Below are positions 34,751-43,763 of a stretch of DNA of 64,000 nucleotides, in pieces. Below the pieces are notes generated by a model, which searched no databases, had not been told where the DNA came from, and saw only the letters and a program-made list of their open reading frames with translations. The position numbers and the translations under genes are program-made. Every line of letters begins with the position of its first letter. The stretch's first letter is position 1. Source of the stretch: UBA3064 sp023258775 (GTDB taxonomy: Bacteria > Pseudomonadota > Gammaproteobacteria > Burkholderiales > Burkholderiaceae_E); assembly GCA_044355655.1 (NCBI GenBank), contig JBIKXS010000013.1:1-64000 (forward strand). The letters are read 5' to 3'.

Positions 34751-35965
34751 ATGGCTGCATTTCGCTTTGAGGCTTTGCGTGGTGACGGAAAGCGTGAGCG
34801 TGGGTACCTCGACGCCGAGTCAATGCGCCAGGCCCGATCGATCTTGCGCGAACGTGGTCTGATTTGCCTGCAACTTGAGCGTTCGGAGCAAAGCAAGGCG
34901 CAAAGTCGAGAGATTGCGTTTTTTTCCAGCAAGGTCAGGGCTGCCTCGCTTGCCAACGCGACAAGACAGCTCGCCAGTCTGGTCGCTGCAAGGCTGCCTT
35001 TGGAGCGTGCCTTGCTTGCTGTGGTTGAGCAGGCCGAGGAGGCGCGGCTGCGAGATCTTATTTCGGCTGTTCGTAGCGAAGTGGTGGCAGGGCAGTCGCT
35101 TGCGCAGGCCCTTGCGGCTTATCCTCGAGACTTTCCTGAGACTTTTCGTGCGGTGATCGCAGCCGGTGAGCAGTCCGGCGATCTTGCCCCGGTCTTATTG
35201 CGACTTGCATCCGATTTGGAGCGCTCAGGACAATTGACCCAGAAAATTGGCCTTGCCCTCGTGTACCCAGCGATCGTCAGTTTGGTTGCGATCGCCGTGA
35301 TTATCGCGCTGATGAGTACGGTCGTACCTCAGGTCGTTCAGGTATTTGCGAGCACGCGGCAAACCCTGCCCTGGCTCACTCAGGCACTGATTATTGCCTC
35401 TGACCTCATCCTCGCCTATGGGCTTCATGCAGCTGCGCTTTTGCTCGTTGCAAGCCTGCTTTTTGTTCGTGCGATGAAGGAAAAGCCTTTCAAGCGCATG
35501 ATTCACCGAAGGCTGATCGGCTTACCGGTGCTGGGCAAACTGATCATCGATTGGAATACCGCCCGGTTTTCGTCAACGCTTGCCATGCTGGTCGCCTCAG
35601 GGGTACCTTTGATGCAGGCATTAGTTGCAGCGGCAAGTACGGTTGGTAATCTTGTGATGCGTGAGGCGGTGATCCTGGCACTTGAACGGGTGCGTGAGGG
35701 CATGAGCCTTTCAAAGGCCCTGGCCGATGCGCCGGGGTTTCCGCCTCTGCTCAAGCATCTGATTGCGAGCGGTGAGGCAACCGGCGATCTCGACAAAATG
35801 CTCGATCAGGCCGCTGTTGTAGCTACGGCACAAGCAGAGCGCCGCGCACTTTTAACGACGAGCATTCTTGAGCCCCTCATGATTCTGGTCATGGGTGCCA
35901 TCGTGCTCACGATTGTGCTTGCTGTCATGATGCCGATCCTGGATATGAACGCACTGGTACGCTGA
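34751..35965 (+). CDS. gspF: Type II secretion inner-membrane platform protein GspF
   Basis: A 404-residue polytopic platform protein with two repeats of the GspF domain. LARLPLERALLAVVEQ-type and SGVPLMQALVAAA helices start the two cytoplasmic domains; three membrane segments at about residues 168-192, 220-238 and 372-395. It works with GspE and GspL/M. Last gene of the gsp run. Confidence 0.95.
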   Translation: MAAFRFEALRGDGKRERGYLDAESMRQARSILRERGLICLQLERSEQSKAQSREIAFFSSKVRAASLANATRQLASLVAARLPLERALLAVVEQAEEARLRDLISAVRSEVVAGQSLAQALAAYPRDFPETFRAVIAAGEQSGDLAPVLLRLASDLERSGQLTQKIGLALVYPAIVSLVAIAVIIALMSTVVPQVVQVFASTRQTLPWLTQALIIASDLILAYGLHAAALLLVASLLFVRAMKEKPFKRMIHRRLIGLPVLGKLIIDWNTARFSSTLAMLVASGVPLMQALVAAASTVGNLVMREAVILALERVREGMSLSKALADAPGFPPLLKHLIASGEATGDLDKMLDQAAVVATAQAERRALLTTSILEPLMILVMGAIVLTIVLAVMMPILDMNALVR

Positions 35966-36018
35966 TTTCAGCCGAAATCCAGTGGCTTGTTACACTTGGC
36001 ACACTGAAAGGTCAGGTC

Positions 36019-36609
36019 ATGACAGCTTCTCAACATCCCGAACATCCAGCGAATTTCACTGATTTCTCAAATCACTTCTTGGTGGCGATGCCGGCCATGG
36101 CTGACCCTAATTTTTCAGGAACGGTGGTTTATCTGGCTGAACACTCACCCAAAGGTGCGCTTGGTATTGTGGTGAATCGGCCGCTTGAGATCGATTTGGG
36201 TAATCTTTTTGAGCGCATAAGCCTTAAGCTTCACGACGAAAGTTTTGCGACCAAACCGGTTTTTTCTGGCGGCCCTGTGCAAAATGATCGAGGCTTTGTA
36301 CTGCATTCGCCTGCTGGCGAATTTAATTCGAGTATCCATGTCGGTCCAGATATTGCGCTCACCTCCTCCAAGGATGTGCTCGAGGCTGTGGCAGAAGGGC
36401 GGGGTCCGGAACGATTACTGATGGCACTTGGATATGCCGGCTGGGGAGAGGGGCAGCTCGAAGAGGAGATTGCGGCAAATGCATGGCTTACCGTGCCGGC
36501 AAGTCCATCCTTGATGTTTGACGTTCCTGTTGAACAACGCTTTCATCAGGCTTTTGGCCTTTTGGGTATTCATCCGATGTTTTTATCATCGGCAGTAGGA
36601 CATGCCTGA
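36019..36609 (+). CDS. YqgE/AlgH family protein (UPF0301)
   Basis: A 196-residue protein of the conserved YqgE family, with FLVAMPAMADPNFSGTVVYLAEH and GALGIVVNRP at the N-terminus and FSGGPVQNDRGFVLH in the middle. The biochemical function is not established. The final 8 nt overlap ruvX, the standard yqgE-yqgF arrangement. Confidence 0.93.
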   Translation: MTASQHPEHPANFTDFSNHFLVAMPAMADPNFSGTVVYLAEHSPKGALGIVVNRPLEIDLGNLFERISLKLHDESFATKPVFSGGPVQNDRGFVLHSPAGEFNSSIHVGPDIALTSSKDVLEAVAEGRGPERLLMALGYAGWGEGQLEEEIAANAWLTVPASPSLMFDVPVEQRFHQAFGLLGIHPMFLSSAVGHA

Positions 36610-37048
36610 GACCCAGATCGTTCTGGGATTTGACGTCAGTTTGAATCGTGTTGGGGTGGCAATTGGCAACCTGATTACCCGGGACGCCAGACCGCTATTG
36701 CAACTCAATAGTCGCGATAAGCACCAGCGCTTTGTCGAAATTGAGCAATTGATTCGCCAATGGGAGCCGCAGACTTTGGTGGTTGGTGTGCCAAGTCATC
36801 CAGACGGCGCACCACTGCCCAACACAGGCTTTTGTCTTCGTTTTGCTAATCAGTTACGCGGTCGGTTTTCAAAACCTGTGGTGGAAATCAATGAGAACTA
36901 TTCAAGTGCCGCGGCCAGAGCGGGGGGTCAGGGTGTTCAGCGAGGTGGACGGCAACGCCGCGCTCAACACCGAGGCGATGATTGGTTAGACGCGTACGCC
37001 GCAGTACAAATTTTAGAGCAATACCTAAATAATATCACTATTCGCTAA
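36602..37048 (+). CDS. ruvX: Putative Holliday junction resolvase / pre-16S rRNA nuclease YqgF
   Basis: A 148-residue RNase H-like nuclease implicated in 16S rRNA 5'-end maturation. Motif I is LGFDVSLNRVGVAIG, and LVVGVPSHPDGAP precedes FANQLRGRF. The usual catalytic DER motif is replaced: the sequence reads INENYSSAAAR, with Asn at the Asp and Arg positions and Glu kept. The C-terminal acidic residue is kept in DDWLDAYAAVQIL. Convergent overlap of 11 nt with the downstream gene. Confidence 0.85.
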   Translation: MPETQIVLGFDVSLNRVGVAIGNLITRDARPLLQLNSRDKHQRFVEIEQLIRQWEPQTLVVGVPSHPDGAPLPNTGFCLRFANQLRGRFSKPVVEINENYSSAAARAGGQGVQRGGRQRRAQHRGDDWLDAYAAVQILEQYLNNITIR

Positions 37049-38906
37049 GACGGATTCCTGACTTTGTGATGACCGATTTGTGCGAGTACTCGGTACGTGC
37101 AACGCGGGTCATGCTGCCTTTTGCCTTGATGTAGTCGATAAATGTCTGCGAGTAAAGCAAGTAGGTGTTCACATACTGTCCAGCTTTATAAATCGTTCCG
37201 AACGTTGCATAACCGTCCTGGCCGCTTGCGATAAAGTCGTTTGTCACCACCACATAGCTGCGTGATGGATCAATCGCAGCCCACTGGCCGCTCGTACGAT
37301 TTCGAACTTCAAGCGCATTAATCCGCGATCCTTTTGCTTGGGACATGTCCAGGTCCCACCTCAAGCCTGCTGCATAGGGGTGTGATCCAGTTGAGCCTGC
37401 ATTGTCTAAGTGGTTCGATACCGCATCTTCGAGCGCAGCCTTGACTTGAGCGCCGGTCATTGTCAGTTCGACCAGCACATTGCTGAACGGCAAAACAGTG
37501 ATTGCGTCATTAAAGGAAATGGTTTTAGCGGGAAGCGCCACCCGCACACCACCGCCGTTTTGAATCGCAAAGTCTGCGCGAAGGCTACCAGCTAAAAAGG
37601 CCTCTGCCACGACCTGCGTGATGTCACTTCCTCGCGCTCTTAGATTGGCACCTTCACAACCCGCAACGGCACTTGATCGGTTTGTTGCTTCACCAGGATC
37701 ACGAACAAGGCACAGGGGCTCGGCAATCGTGCCCACCATTTCTGCCTTCTTAGCATCGACCTGTCCCTTAAAGGTCGAGAGGAGCGACGCGGCGGTTGGA
37801 TTGGCATCGAGAACTTTCACCGAGGGCACTTTCGCAAGCGCGCCGACGATGCTTGTACGGGTCGCATCATCGACCGCTACAAAACTACCTTGCGCATTCG
37901 CTCGTTTGAATCCGCTACTGCCAACAATCAGCGAAGCCTGCCCCGTGCAACTGCTCACCCGACCCTGAGTGTCCAGCTTCAGTCGCATGTCGCCCATTGC
38001 CTTGTTGTATTCCCAGGCTTGGCCAATGCAAACGGTGTCGCCGTCCTTGTTCTTTGCGATCGTGGGGTAGGCCCCTTCTGCACCTGCAAGCCCCACGGCG
38101 TTGAAGTCACCCAATAAGCTGTGGGAGTCACCACCAATGATCGCATCCACATCGCTCAGGCGAGCCGCCATTGCTTTATCAGCGCTATAGCCTTGGTGAG
38201 AAAGCACAACGATGTGGCGTATGCCCTGTGCTTTAAGTTGATCGATGCTCGACTGTACCGCGCCGACTTCTTCATCAAAGGCTGTTGTGGCAAGCGGACG
38301 TGAAGACTGCTGGGTCTTTTGCTTGACAGTGACGCCAACGATACCGACCTTAACGCCTCTGATTTCTCGTACGGTAAAAGGTCTGAAGTAATCGGTGACG
38401 GTTAACGGGGCAAGCGCTGTACCAATTTTTGGGCGCACGTTTGAAGAAAGTACAGCGGTTTTGCAATTACCTTTTGAAAGTGAATCAAGAAACAATTTAA
38501 GGCCCTCGTCGCCCTCGTCAAACTCATGATTGCCAAGTGCGAATGCATCAAAGCAAATCGCATTCATCATGGCAGCGTCGGCTTCGCCCTTGAAGAACGT
38601 GAAGTAACTTGTCCCGGTGATCGCATCACCAGCATGTAGCTTTAGCACGTTATCGCGACCTGCATAGCTTGCGAAGGCTTGCGCCATTCGGGTCATGCCA
38701 CCAAGCTCGACCCTTGTCTTGACACCGTCAACCGTGATCTCCTGATCGACAATCGGGTCAAGGTTGGAGTGATGATCGTTGATATGCGCAATCGTCAACT
38801 CAAGCTCAGGAAAGGGATCATTGTCGCTACTGCATGCTGTGAGCAGGGATGCGATGGCCATTGCTGAAGCAAGAACAAGTCGACTTAACATGGACAAATT
38901 CATCAT
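37038..38906 (-). CDS. nadN: 5'-nucleotidase/NAD nucleotidase lipoprotein
   Basis: A 622-residue periplasmic metallophosphoesterase with a lipoprotein signal (lipobox LTAC). The metal site is built from NDHHSNLD (about residue 43), HAGDAITGTSYF and LGNHEFDEGDEG; the C-terminal nucleotide-binding domain has IQNGGGVR and PYAAGLRWDL. The NDHHS variant and the pattern GDAITGT..F.F match NadN of Haemophilus, which releases nicotinamide riboside and adenosine from external NAD; UshA-like 5'-nucleotidase is the alternative. Confidence 0.85.
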   Translation of the reverse strand: MMNLSMLSRLVLASAMAIASLLTACSSDNDPFPELELTIAHINDHHSNLDPIVDQEITVDGVKTRVELGGMTRMAQAFASYAGRDNVLKLHAGDAITGTSYFTFFKGEADAAMMNAICFDAFALGNHEFDEGDEGLKLFLDSLSKGNCKTAVLSSNVRPKIGTALAPLTVTDYFRPFTVREIRGVKVGIVGVTVKQKTQQSSRPLATTAFDEEVGAVQSSIDQLKAQGIRHIVVLSHQGYSADKAMAARLSDVDAIIGGDSHSLLGDFNAVGLAGAEGAYPTIAKNKDGDTVCIGQAWEYNKAMGDMRLKLDTQGRVSSCTGQASLIVGSSGFKRANAQGSFVAVDDATRTSIVGALAKVPSVKVLDANPTAASLLSTFKGQVDAKKAEMVGTIAEPLCLVRDPGEATNRSSAVAGCEGANLRARGSDITQVVAEAFLAGSLRADFAIQNGGGVRVALPAKTISFNDAITVLPFSNVLVELTMTGAQVKAALEDAVSNHLDNAGSTGSHPYAAGLRWDLDMSQAKGSRINALEVRNRTSGQWAAIDPSRSYVVVTNDFIASGQDGYATFGTIYKAGQYVNTYLLYSQTFIDYIKAKGSMTRVARTEYSHKSVITKSGIRLSE

Positions 38907-39103
38907 GATGCACTCACCTTGGGAAGAGACGTATTTAGTAGGAAACTACCTATCAAAAATGAAGGATTTATGACAGGGTTATGGGCAAGGTTTCATCAAT
39001 GAGTGAGTAGAGAGCTTCGAGAATTTAGACCTACCGAGACTGATTCCAGATGGATTGGCACTAAGTTCTCGTTTGTTGAGATGTAAACCGTCTGCTATCA
39101 AGC
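38907..39103. other. Intergenic stretch upstream of nadN
   Basis: Contains the 5' flank of the nadN-like gene (minus strand) and the edge of the duplicated manC segment. I recognise no gene here. Together with the two following entries it makes a gap of about 940 nt without an intact gene. Confidence 0.4.
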
Positions 39104-39464
39104 CCGACCATATTGATCAGAAAAACGAACAATATCGTCTTCATCAAGATAACTACCCGAATGGACTTCAATCATTTCCAAGGGTACGTTGCCAGGGTTT
39201 TCAAGCCTGTGTTTCAACCCTAAAGGAATATAGGTCGATTAATTTTCAGTCAGCAGAAAAACCTCATCGCCTCGGGTTACTTTCGCTGTGCTTTTCACAA
39301 CGATCCAGTGTTCAGCACGGTGATGATGCATTTGCAAGGCCAGCGCTGAGCCGGGATTCACCGCGATTCGTTTGACCAAAAAGCGATCGCCAGCGTCAAT
39401 GGAGTCATAGGTACCCCATGGCCTTGCAACACGACGGTGTAATCGCGCCTGGCTCACCCCGCGC
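39104..39464 (-). pseudogene. Decayed duplicate of the manC 3' end
   Basis: About 361 bp aligning with 41333-41693, the 3' end of intact manC, in the same orientation, with roughly 20 mismatches by eye (about 95 percent identity) and no gaps noticed. It encodes the phosphomannose-isomerase cupin (RPWGTYDSIDAGDRF, MHHHRAEHWIVVK), but the codon after LLTEN, Gln in manC, is a stop here. The match ends abruptly at both sides. It forms a direct repeat with manC flanking the hipB/hipA segment. Confidence 0.9.
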
Positions 39465-39846
39465 ACATGCGGATCGGGATTGCTGGATCTTTGGCGATAC
39501 GCTTGAGCATTTGAAGGATGCTTGGGCTGTGTGAGCAAGATCCGTAGCGAGTTGCCTGGTGGCGGTTCGGCCGAGGATTTTCAATGAGCCGCATCGGGGG
39601 AGGTTTTTGCCAATCATTGAGCAGATAGCACTCATCTTAGTTTGCTTAATGCCAAATCGATCGCCGCTGCATGCGCGCGGTTTGGAGGATGCTGCTGGCG
39701 GATCAGGGTGAATTGGACCTGCTAGAGACACGATATGGATCTTAGAAAAACTTCGCAACAGACAGGTCAATGAGTACGCAGAAACCATTTTAAGCGCCTA
39801 TATATGCGTTGCTAAAATTTATAGAGCGCCATAAACTGCGTATTAC
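39465..39846. other. Unassigned spacer between manC fragment and hipB
   Basis: About 380 nt. A minus-strand frame runs on from the manC fragment (Met at 39538) and another at 39405-39788 is open, but neither resembles a protein I know. No transposase motif or terminal inverted repeat is visible. The last 60 nt should hold the hipB promoter. Confidence 0.4.
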
Positions 39847-40182
39847 ATGAAGTCCTTGTCTCCTGCCCCGCTGCCAGTCACGCGCAGCCTGACCCGTCTG
39901 GGCCAGGCGATTTCGCTTGCACGTCGGCGCAGGCACCTGACTCAGGAAGATCTAGCACAACGCATTGGCGCATCTGCCCACACCGTGCGGCGAATGGAGG
40001 CCGGCCACCCTGGCACCGCACTGGTTCATGTCGCCCGGGCCTTGCAGGTGTTTGGCGAGCTCGACAAACTCGATCAACTGTTAGACACCCCCCAGGACAC
40101 CATTGGCCTGACCTTAATGGATGAAAAGTTGCCCCAGCGCGTTCGCAAGTCCCGTAAGTCGCCGGAGTCGGGAGCGTTTTGA
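39847..40182 (+). CDS. hipB: HipB-like antitoxin, XRE-family regulator
   Basis: A 111-residue helix-turn-helix protein. The HTH is LGQAISLARRRRHLTQEDLAQRIGA..HTVRRMEAG (about residues 18-53), followed by a Leu-rich helix and a basic, flexible C-terminus. In HipBA modules it represses its own promoter and neutralises the kinase toxin. The hipA reading begins on its stop codon (ATG 40182). The gene looks intact although its partner is damaged. Confidence 0.85.
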   Translation: MKSLSPAPLPVTRSLTRLGQAISLARRRRHLTQEDLAQRIGASAHTVRRMEAGHPGTALVHVARALQVFGELDKLDQLLDTPQDTIGLTLMDEKLPQRVRKSRKSPESGAF

Positions 40183-41253
40183 TGGCTACAAAACCTGCTT
40201 TCATACAGGCGATCCAGCGTACCCAGCTGGACGTCTTTCTTGGCAGGGCGGCAAAGCTAGGTGATCGGGCGCGCGCATGCCAAGGCACGTTCCAAAGATG
40301 CCTTGCTCGGGCCACTGACCGAAGTGGACTACCTCGCTTGTGTCGATGATTTCAGCCGAGTGGGCGCACTGCGGCTGCGAGATGAGAGCGGGCACTACCT
40401 GCGCAGCGTGGCTGACGGTGCGCGATCAACACCTGCATTTTTGGAGCTGGAAAAAATTCTCCTCGCATCCCGCGCAGTGGAAGTGAGTCAAGAAACAGCC
40501 GAAGACTTGGCCTACCTTCAGGGCAAAGGAACATCCCTGGGCGGCATGCGCCCCAAATGCACCATCCTGGATTCAGATGGGGCTTTGTCGCTTGGCAAGT
40601 TTCCAAGCGTGAGCGATGAGCGCTCTGTAACCCGGGGCGAGGTGTTGGCACTTCGACTGGCCCAGCTCGCAGGCATTGACAGCGCGCAAGCACGGATCGT
40701 GATGGTTCAGGACCAACCGGTTGCCATGATTCGCCGCTTTGACCGCACATCCGAACAAAATCGCATCCCCTACATCTCGGGCGCCACGCTGCTACAAGCC
40801 AAACGCGACGACGAGCATTCATACACAGAAATCATCGATGTGATGCGCTCCAAGTGCAAGAACTTCATCAATGACGCAAGGCAGTTATGGCGACGACTGG
40901 TGTTTAACCACCTGATCACGAATGTGGACGATCACTTGCAGAACATCGGGTTTCTGTACTGCGGTAACAACCAGTGGCGACTAGCGCCTGCTTTTGATTT
41001 GAATCCTTTTCCTGACAAAGCGTCGGAATCCAAAACCTGGCTCAGCGAAGACAGTGGACCGATCACCTCAATACAGCAACTGCTAAGTCAAGCCGCGCGC
41101 TTCGAGTTGTCGCAGTCCCAAGCGCAATCCATCCTTGAAGAGGTGGCCTCAGCAGTCAAGCGATGGAAAGATGTGGCAACCACAACAGATGTTGGACTGC
41201 AAGTGCAAGAACTCAATGACTTTAAGCCTGCATTTAGAGGCGACATCAAATAA
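40182..41253 (+). pseudogene. hipA: HipA-family kinase toxin, N-terminal deletion with frameshift
   Basis: A HipA-type Ser/Thr kinase remnant. ATG 40182 starts MATKPAFIQ..LDVFLG, a normal HipA beginning, but that frame leaves homology near residue 25. Homology resumes in another frame at GTG 40261 (VIGRAHAKARSK) and continues for 330 residues to 41253. About 65-75 residues of N-subdomain 1 appear deleted at the junction. The kinase core is complete: GTSLGGMRPK, LSLGKFPS, NVDDHLQN (catalytic Asp) and LAPAFDLNP. The 330-residue product from GTG 40261 could still be made, but a hipS-like partner is absent, so I treat it as a broken toxin. Confidence 0.75.
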
Positions 41254-41313
41254 GCTGACACCTAATTTAACTCGCAACCTCGTGCTTCACAAGCATGTAT
41301 CCGTTGCTGACCT

Positions 41314-42828
41314 TTAACTTGATAAAACCTGCCGACCATATTGATCAGAAAAACGAACAATATCGTCTTCATCTAGGTAACTACCCGACTGGACTTCAAT
41401 CATTTCCAAGGGTACTTTGCCAGGGTTTTCAAGCCTGTGTTTCACCCCTAGAGGGATATAGGTCGATTGATTTTCAGTCAGCAGAAAAAACTCATCGCCT
41501 CGGGTGACTTTCGCTGTGCCTTTCACAACGATCCAGTGTTCAGCACGATGATGATGCATTTGCAAGGACAGCGCTGAGCCCGGATTCACCGTGATGCGCT
41601 TGACCAAAAAGCGATCGCCAGCGTCAATGGAGTCATAGGTACCCCATGGCCTTGCAACACGACGGTGTAATCGCGCCTGACTTACCCCGCGCCGGTCGAG
41701 CTCGGCCACTGCATCCTTAACCTGTTCAACGGCCGATTGGTGGGCAACGAGCACTGCATCGGGCGTGTCGACAATAAGCAAATCCTTAACACCAACAGTA
41801 ACAACCGGGCGCAGTGGCGCATAGACAAAGTTATCACGACTATTACAAAGTGTATGGGCTAAACCAATGCTTCGATTACCTTCCGCATCGGGTTCACAGC
41901 TAATTTCTGCGACTGTTTTCCAGCTTCCAACGTCGCTCCACGCGCCTGAAAACGGAACCATGGCGACCTTGTCATGCTTTTCAAGCACTGCATAGTCGAT
42001 GCTGATGCTTTGAGCATTGGCAAAACTTTTACCTAAGCCTAGATCGTTAAGTTCTGTTGGAGAAGTGGTCGGGGCGTTGGCTTGTGGGTCGTGGTTTGCT
42101 TCATCAAAGGCCAGGCTGAGCTGCTCAAGCATGCCGGGGCAATGCATCTTCGCTGAATCAATTGCAGTGCCAGCACTCACAAGGAAGATGCCAGCATTCC
42201 AAAAGTGGCCACCGTCCAGCAGCATGCTTTGCGCGCGTTCAAGCGTGGGCTTTTCAACAAATCCCTTAATGGGATAAGCGCAATTGGGGTTGGCGCCCGC
42301 TTTAATGGCTTCTCGTGCTGCTTCGCTATTTAGGGCAATGTAGCCATAGCCTGTGGCCGGATAGCTCGGGACGACACCTGCAATAACCCACCAACCGGCC
42401 TGGGCTTGTTCGATACCAGCCCACACCGATCTTGCAAATGCCTGTGCATCGGGTATGAAATTGTCAGCTGGTACAACAAGCATTAAGGCTTCTGGACCAG
42501 CGCGTTTTTCAAGCTCAATGGCTGCCGCGAGAATGGCAGGGGCCGTATTGCGACCGGTCGGCTCAAGCAAAAGCCTACATTCAAGTCCTGCCTGATGTAT
42601 TGCATCGCGCGCCAGAAAGCGATGCTCAGCAGCGGTAACCAGCGTAATAGAAGTTGATGCAGACGTCTGAAGCAAGGGCTTAAGCCGTTCTGCCGTGAGG
42701 CAAAGCAGGCTTTTTCCCTGTATCAGTTGTACGAATTGTTTGGGAAATTGCTGTCGGGATAAGGGCCACAGTCGTGTGCCTGAGCCGCCACATAAGATCA
42801 CGGGATGTATGACAGGTTGACTAGTCAT
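41314..42828 (-). CDS. manC: Mannose-1-phosphate guanylyltransferase / mannose-6-phosphate isomerase
   Basis: A 504-residue type II bifunctional enzyme supplying GDP-mannose. The nucleotidyltransferase domain starts ILCGGSGTRLWPLSR (residues about 11-25), with the GRNTAPAI and FVEKP motifs; the C-terminal cupin isomerase domain carries RPWGTYDSID, MHHHRAEHWIVVKGTA and IPLGVKHRLENPG. The last 360 nt are duplicated at 39104-39464. It may feed the surface polysaccharide cluster at 51-64 kb, but mannose use there is inference. Confidence 0.95.
   Translation of the reverse strand: MTSQPVIHPVILCGGSGTRLWPLSRQQFPKQFVQLIQGKSLLCLTAERLKPLLQTSASTSITLVTAAEHRFLARDAIHQAGLECRLLLEPTGRNTAPAILAAAIELEKRAGPEALMLVVPADNFIPDAQAFARSVWAGIEQAQAGWWVIAGVVPSYPATGYGYIALNSEAAREAIKAGANPNCAYPIKGFVEKPTLERAQSMLLDGGHFWNAGIFLVSAGTAIDSAKMHCPGMLEQLSLAFDEANHDPQANAPTTSPTELNDLGLGKSFANAQSISIDYAVLEKHDKVAMVPFSGAWSDVGSWKTVAEISCEPDAEGNRSIGLAHTLCNSRDNFVYAPLRPVVTVGVKDLLIVDTPDAVLVAHQSAVEQVKDAVAELDRRGVSQARLHRRVARPWGTYDSIDAGDRFLVKRITVNPGSALSLQMHHHRAEHWIVVKGTAKVTRGDEFFLLTENQSTYIPLGVKHRLENPGKVPLEMIEVQSGSYLDEDDIVRFSDQYGRQVLSS
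41333..41693 (-). repeat. Direct-repeat copy within manC (partner of 39104-39464)
   Basis: The intact-gene member of a 360-bp direct repeat pair. The two copies enclose about 1.9 kb that includes hipB and the damaged hipA. Homologous recombination between them would remove that segment and restore a single manC 3' end. Confidence 0.88.
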
Positions 42829-42880
42829 GAGGCTGATTTCCGAAAATAAGTACCCAAGTTTAATATCGGAAGCGCAATCT

Positions 42881-42968
42881 CAATGGCGCACGCTCAAAAG
42901 TAATGGCGTACGCTCAAAAGTAATGGCGCGAGCTATAAGTCAAGTAATGGCGCAAGCTGTAAGTCAAC
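42881..42968 (+). repeat. Tandem repeat upstream of pyrR (2 x 20 bp + 2 x 24 bp)
   Basis: Units 42881-42900, 42901-42920, 42921-42944 and 42945-42968 share the core aatggcg followed by a related tail. The array occupies much of the 189-nt divergent gap between manC and pyrR. An open frame of 64 codons (42827-43021) runs through it but is mostly repeat and not a credible gene. Confidence 0.85.
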
Positions 42969-43017
42969 GTCTAAAGCCTGAAATCGTGGCTGCTGCGCCC
43001 ATTGGTGTGAAGGAATC

Positions 43018-43575
43018 ATGATGAGTGGAGAACATCCAAACGACTGTCCCGATGCCGAGCAAACACTGCAACGCCTGGCAAACTCTATTCGCGAGCGATT
43101 GCTCACGGATAGGCGTAAGCTTGATTTTGTGGGTATCCATAGTGGCGGAGCCTGGGTAGCACGCAGACTTTATGTGGATTTTCAAAAAAGTTTTCCACCA
43201 GAGCGCATGGGTGGCCTCGGATTTCTTTCGAGTGCTTACCACCGCGATGACTACGGTCACAATGCCCAGCGCCGTGGATTGAGCGCTATTGCCAAGGGTG
43301 CAACCGATCTGCCATTTGACATTACCGGCGCTCATGTCATCTTGGTTGATGATGTGCTCTACACGGGGCGGACGATCCGCGCGGCGCTAAATGAACTCTT
43401 TGACTATGGCCGACCCGCAAGTGTTGAACTTGCTGTTTTGATTGACCGCGGCGGTCGGGAGTTGCCGGTTCATGCTGATTATGTTGGGGCCAGGGTCAAA
43501 ATTAGCGCAAAGGAGGCCGTCGTGTTGGCACAAGCGAGCGACGGAACATTAACGCTTTCAATAAGAGCAGATTAA
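43018..43575 (+). CDS. pyrR: PyrR bifunctional regulator / uracil phosphoribosyltransferase
   Basis: A 185-residue type I phosphoribosyltransferase. The PRPP-binding motif is VILVDDVLYTGRTIRAAL, followed by VELAVLIDRGGRELPVHADYVG, both diagnostic of PyrR. In Gram-positives PyrR binds pyr mRNA; in Proteobacteria the regulatory role is less certain. It precedes pyrB and pyrC', but three unrelated genes now lie between. ATG 43021 three nt later is an alternative start. Confidence 0.92.
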   Translation: MMSGEHPNDCPDAEQTLQRLANSIRERLLTDRRKLDFVGIHSGGAWVARRLYVDFQKSFPPERMGGLGFLSSAYHRDDYGHNAQRRGLSAIAKGATDLPFDITGAHVILVDDVLYTGRTIRAALNELFDYGRPASVELAVLIDRGGRELPVHADYVGARVKISAKEAVVLAQASDGTLTLSIRAD

Positions 43576-43688
43576 GGTTTTAAAAGGCGCTGATCCATTT
43601 CTAGGCGATCGCGCTTGACAGTGCCCTGCAAAATACCTAGCTTAAACGCAAGGGCAAGTCCTTCGAAGCAGATAGCTTCTAGCGCCAT
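43572..43688 (-). CDS. Possible small protein (38 aa)
   Basis: A short minus-strand frame encoding 38 residues that begins MALEAICFEGLALAFKLG and ends QRLLKP. It has a regular amphipathic/hydrophobic pattern and its stop overlaps the pyrR stop by 4 nt, as other convergent genes here do. I recognise no family and no strong ribosome binding site; it may be the remnant of a longer gene or chance. Confidence 0.3.
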   Translation of the reverse strand: MALEAICFEGLALAFKLGILQGTVKRDRLEMDQRLLKP

Positions 43689-43763
43689 GTGATCAGCGCG
43701 TTTCTACTGCGATGCGCTGTATGGCCGAGCAAACGGAAACGATGCCCGCATAGCGAGGAGAGC

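Noticed and set aside
39405..39788. Minus-strand frame beside the manC fragment
   Set aside because: It reads the duplicated manC DNA out of frame and continues into unassigned spacer; no recognisable protein.
39465..41313. Insertion sequence or transposon carrying hipBA
   Set aside because: No transposase, inverted repeats or target-site duplication visible; only the 360-bp manC direct repeats.
42827..43021. Open frame of 64 codons between manC and pyrR
   Set aside because: Its second half is the 20/24-bp repeat array and it starts on the divergent manC start codon; no sign of a conserved protein.
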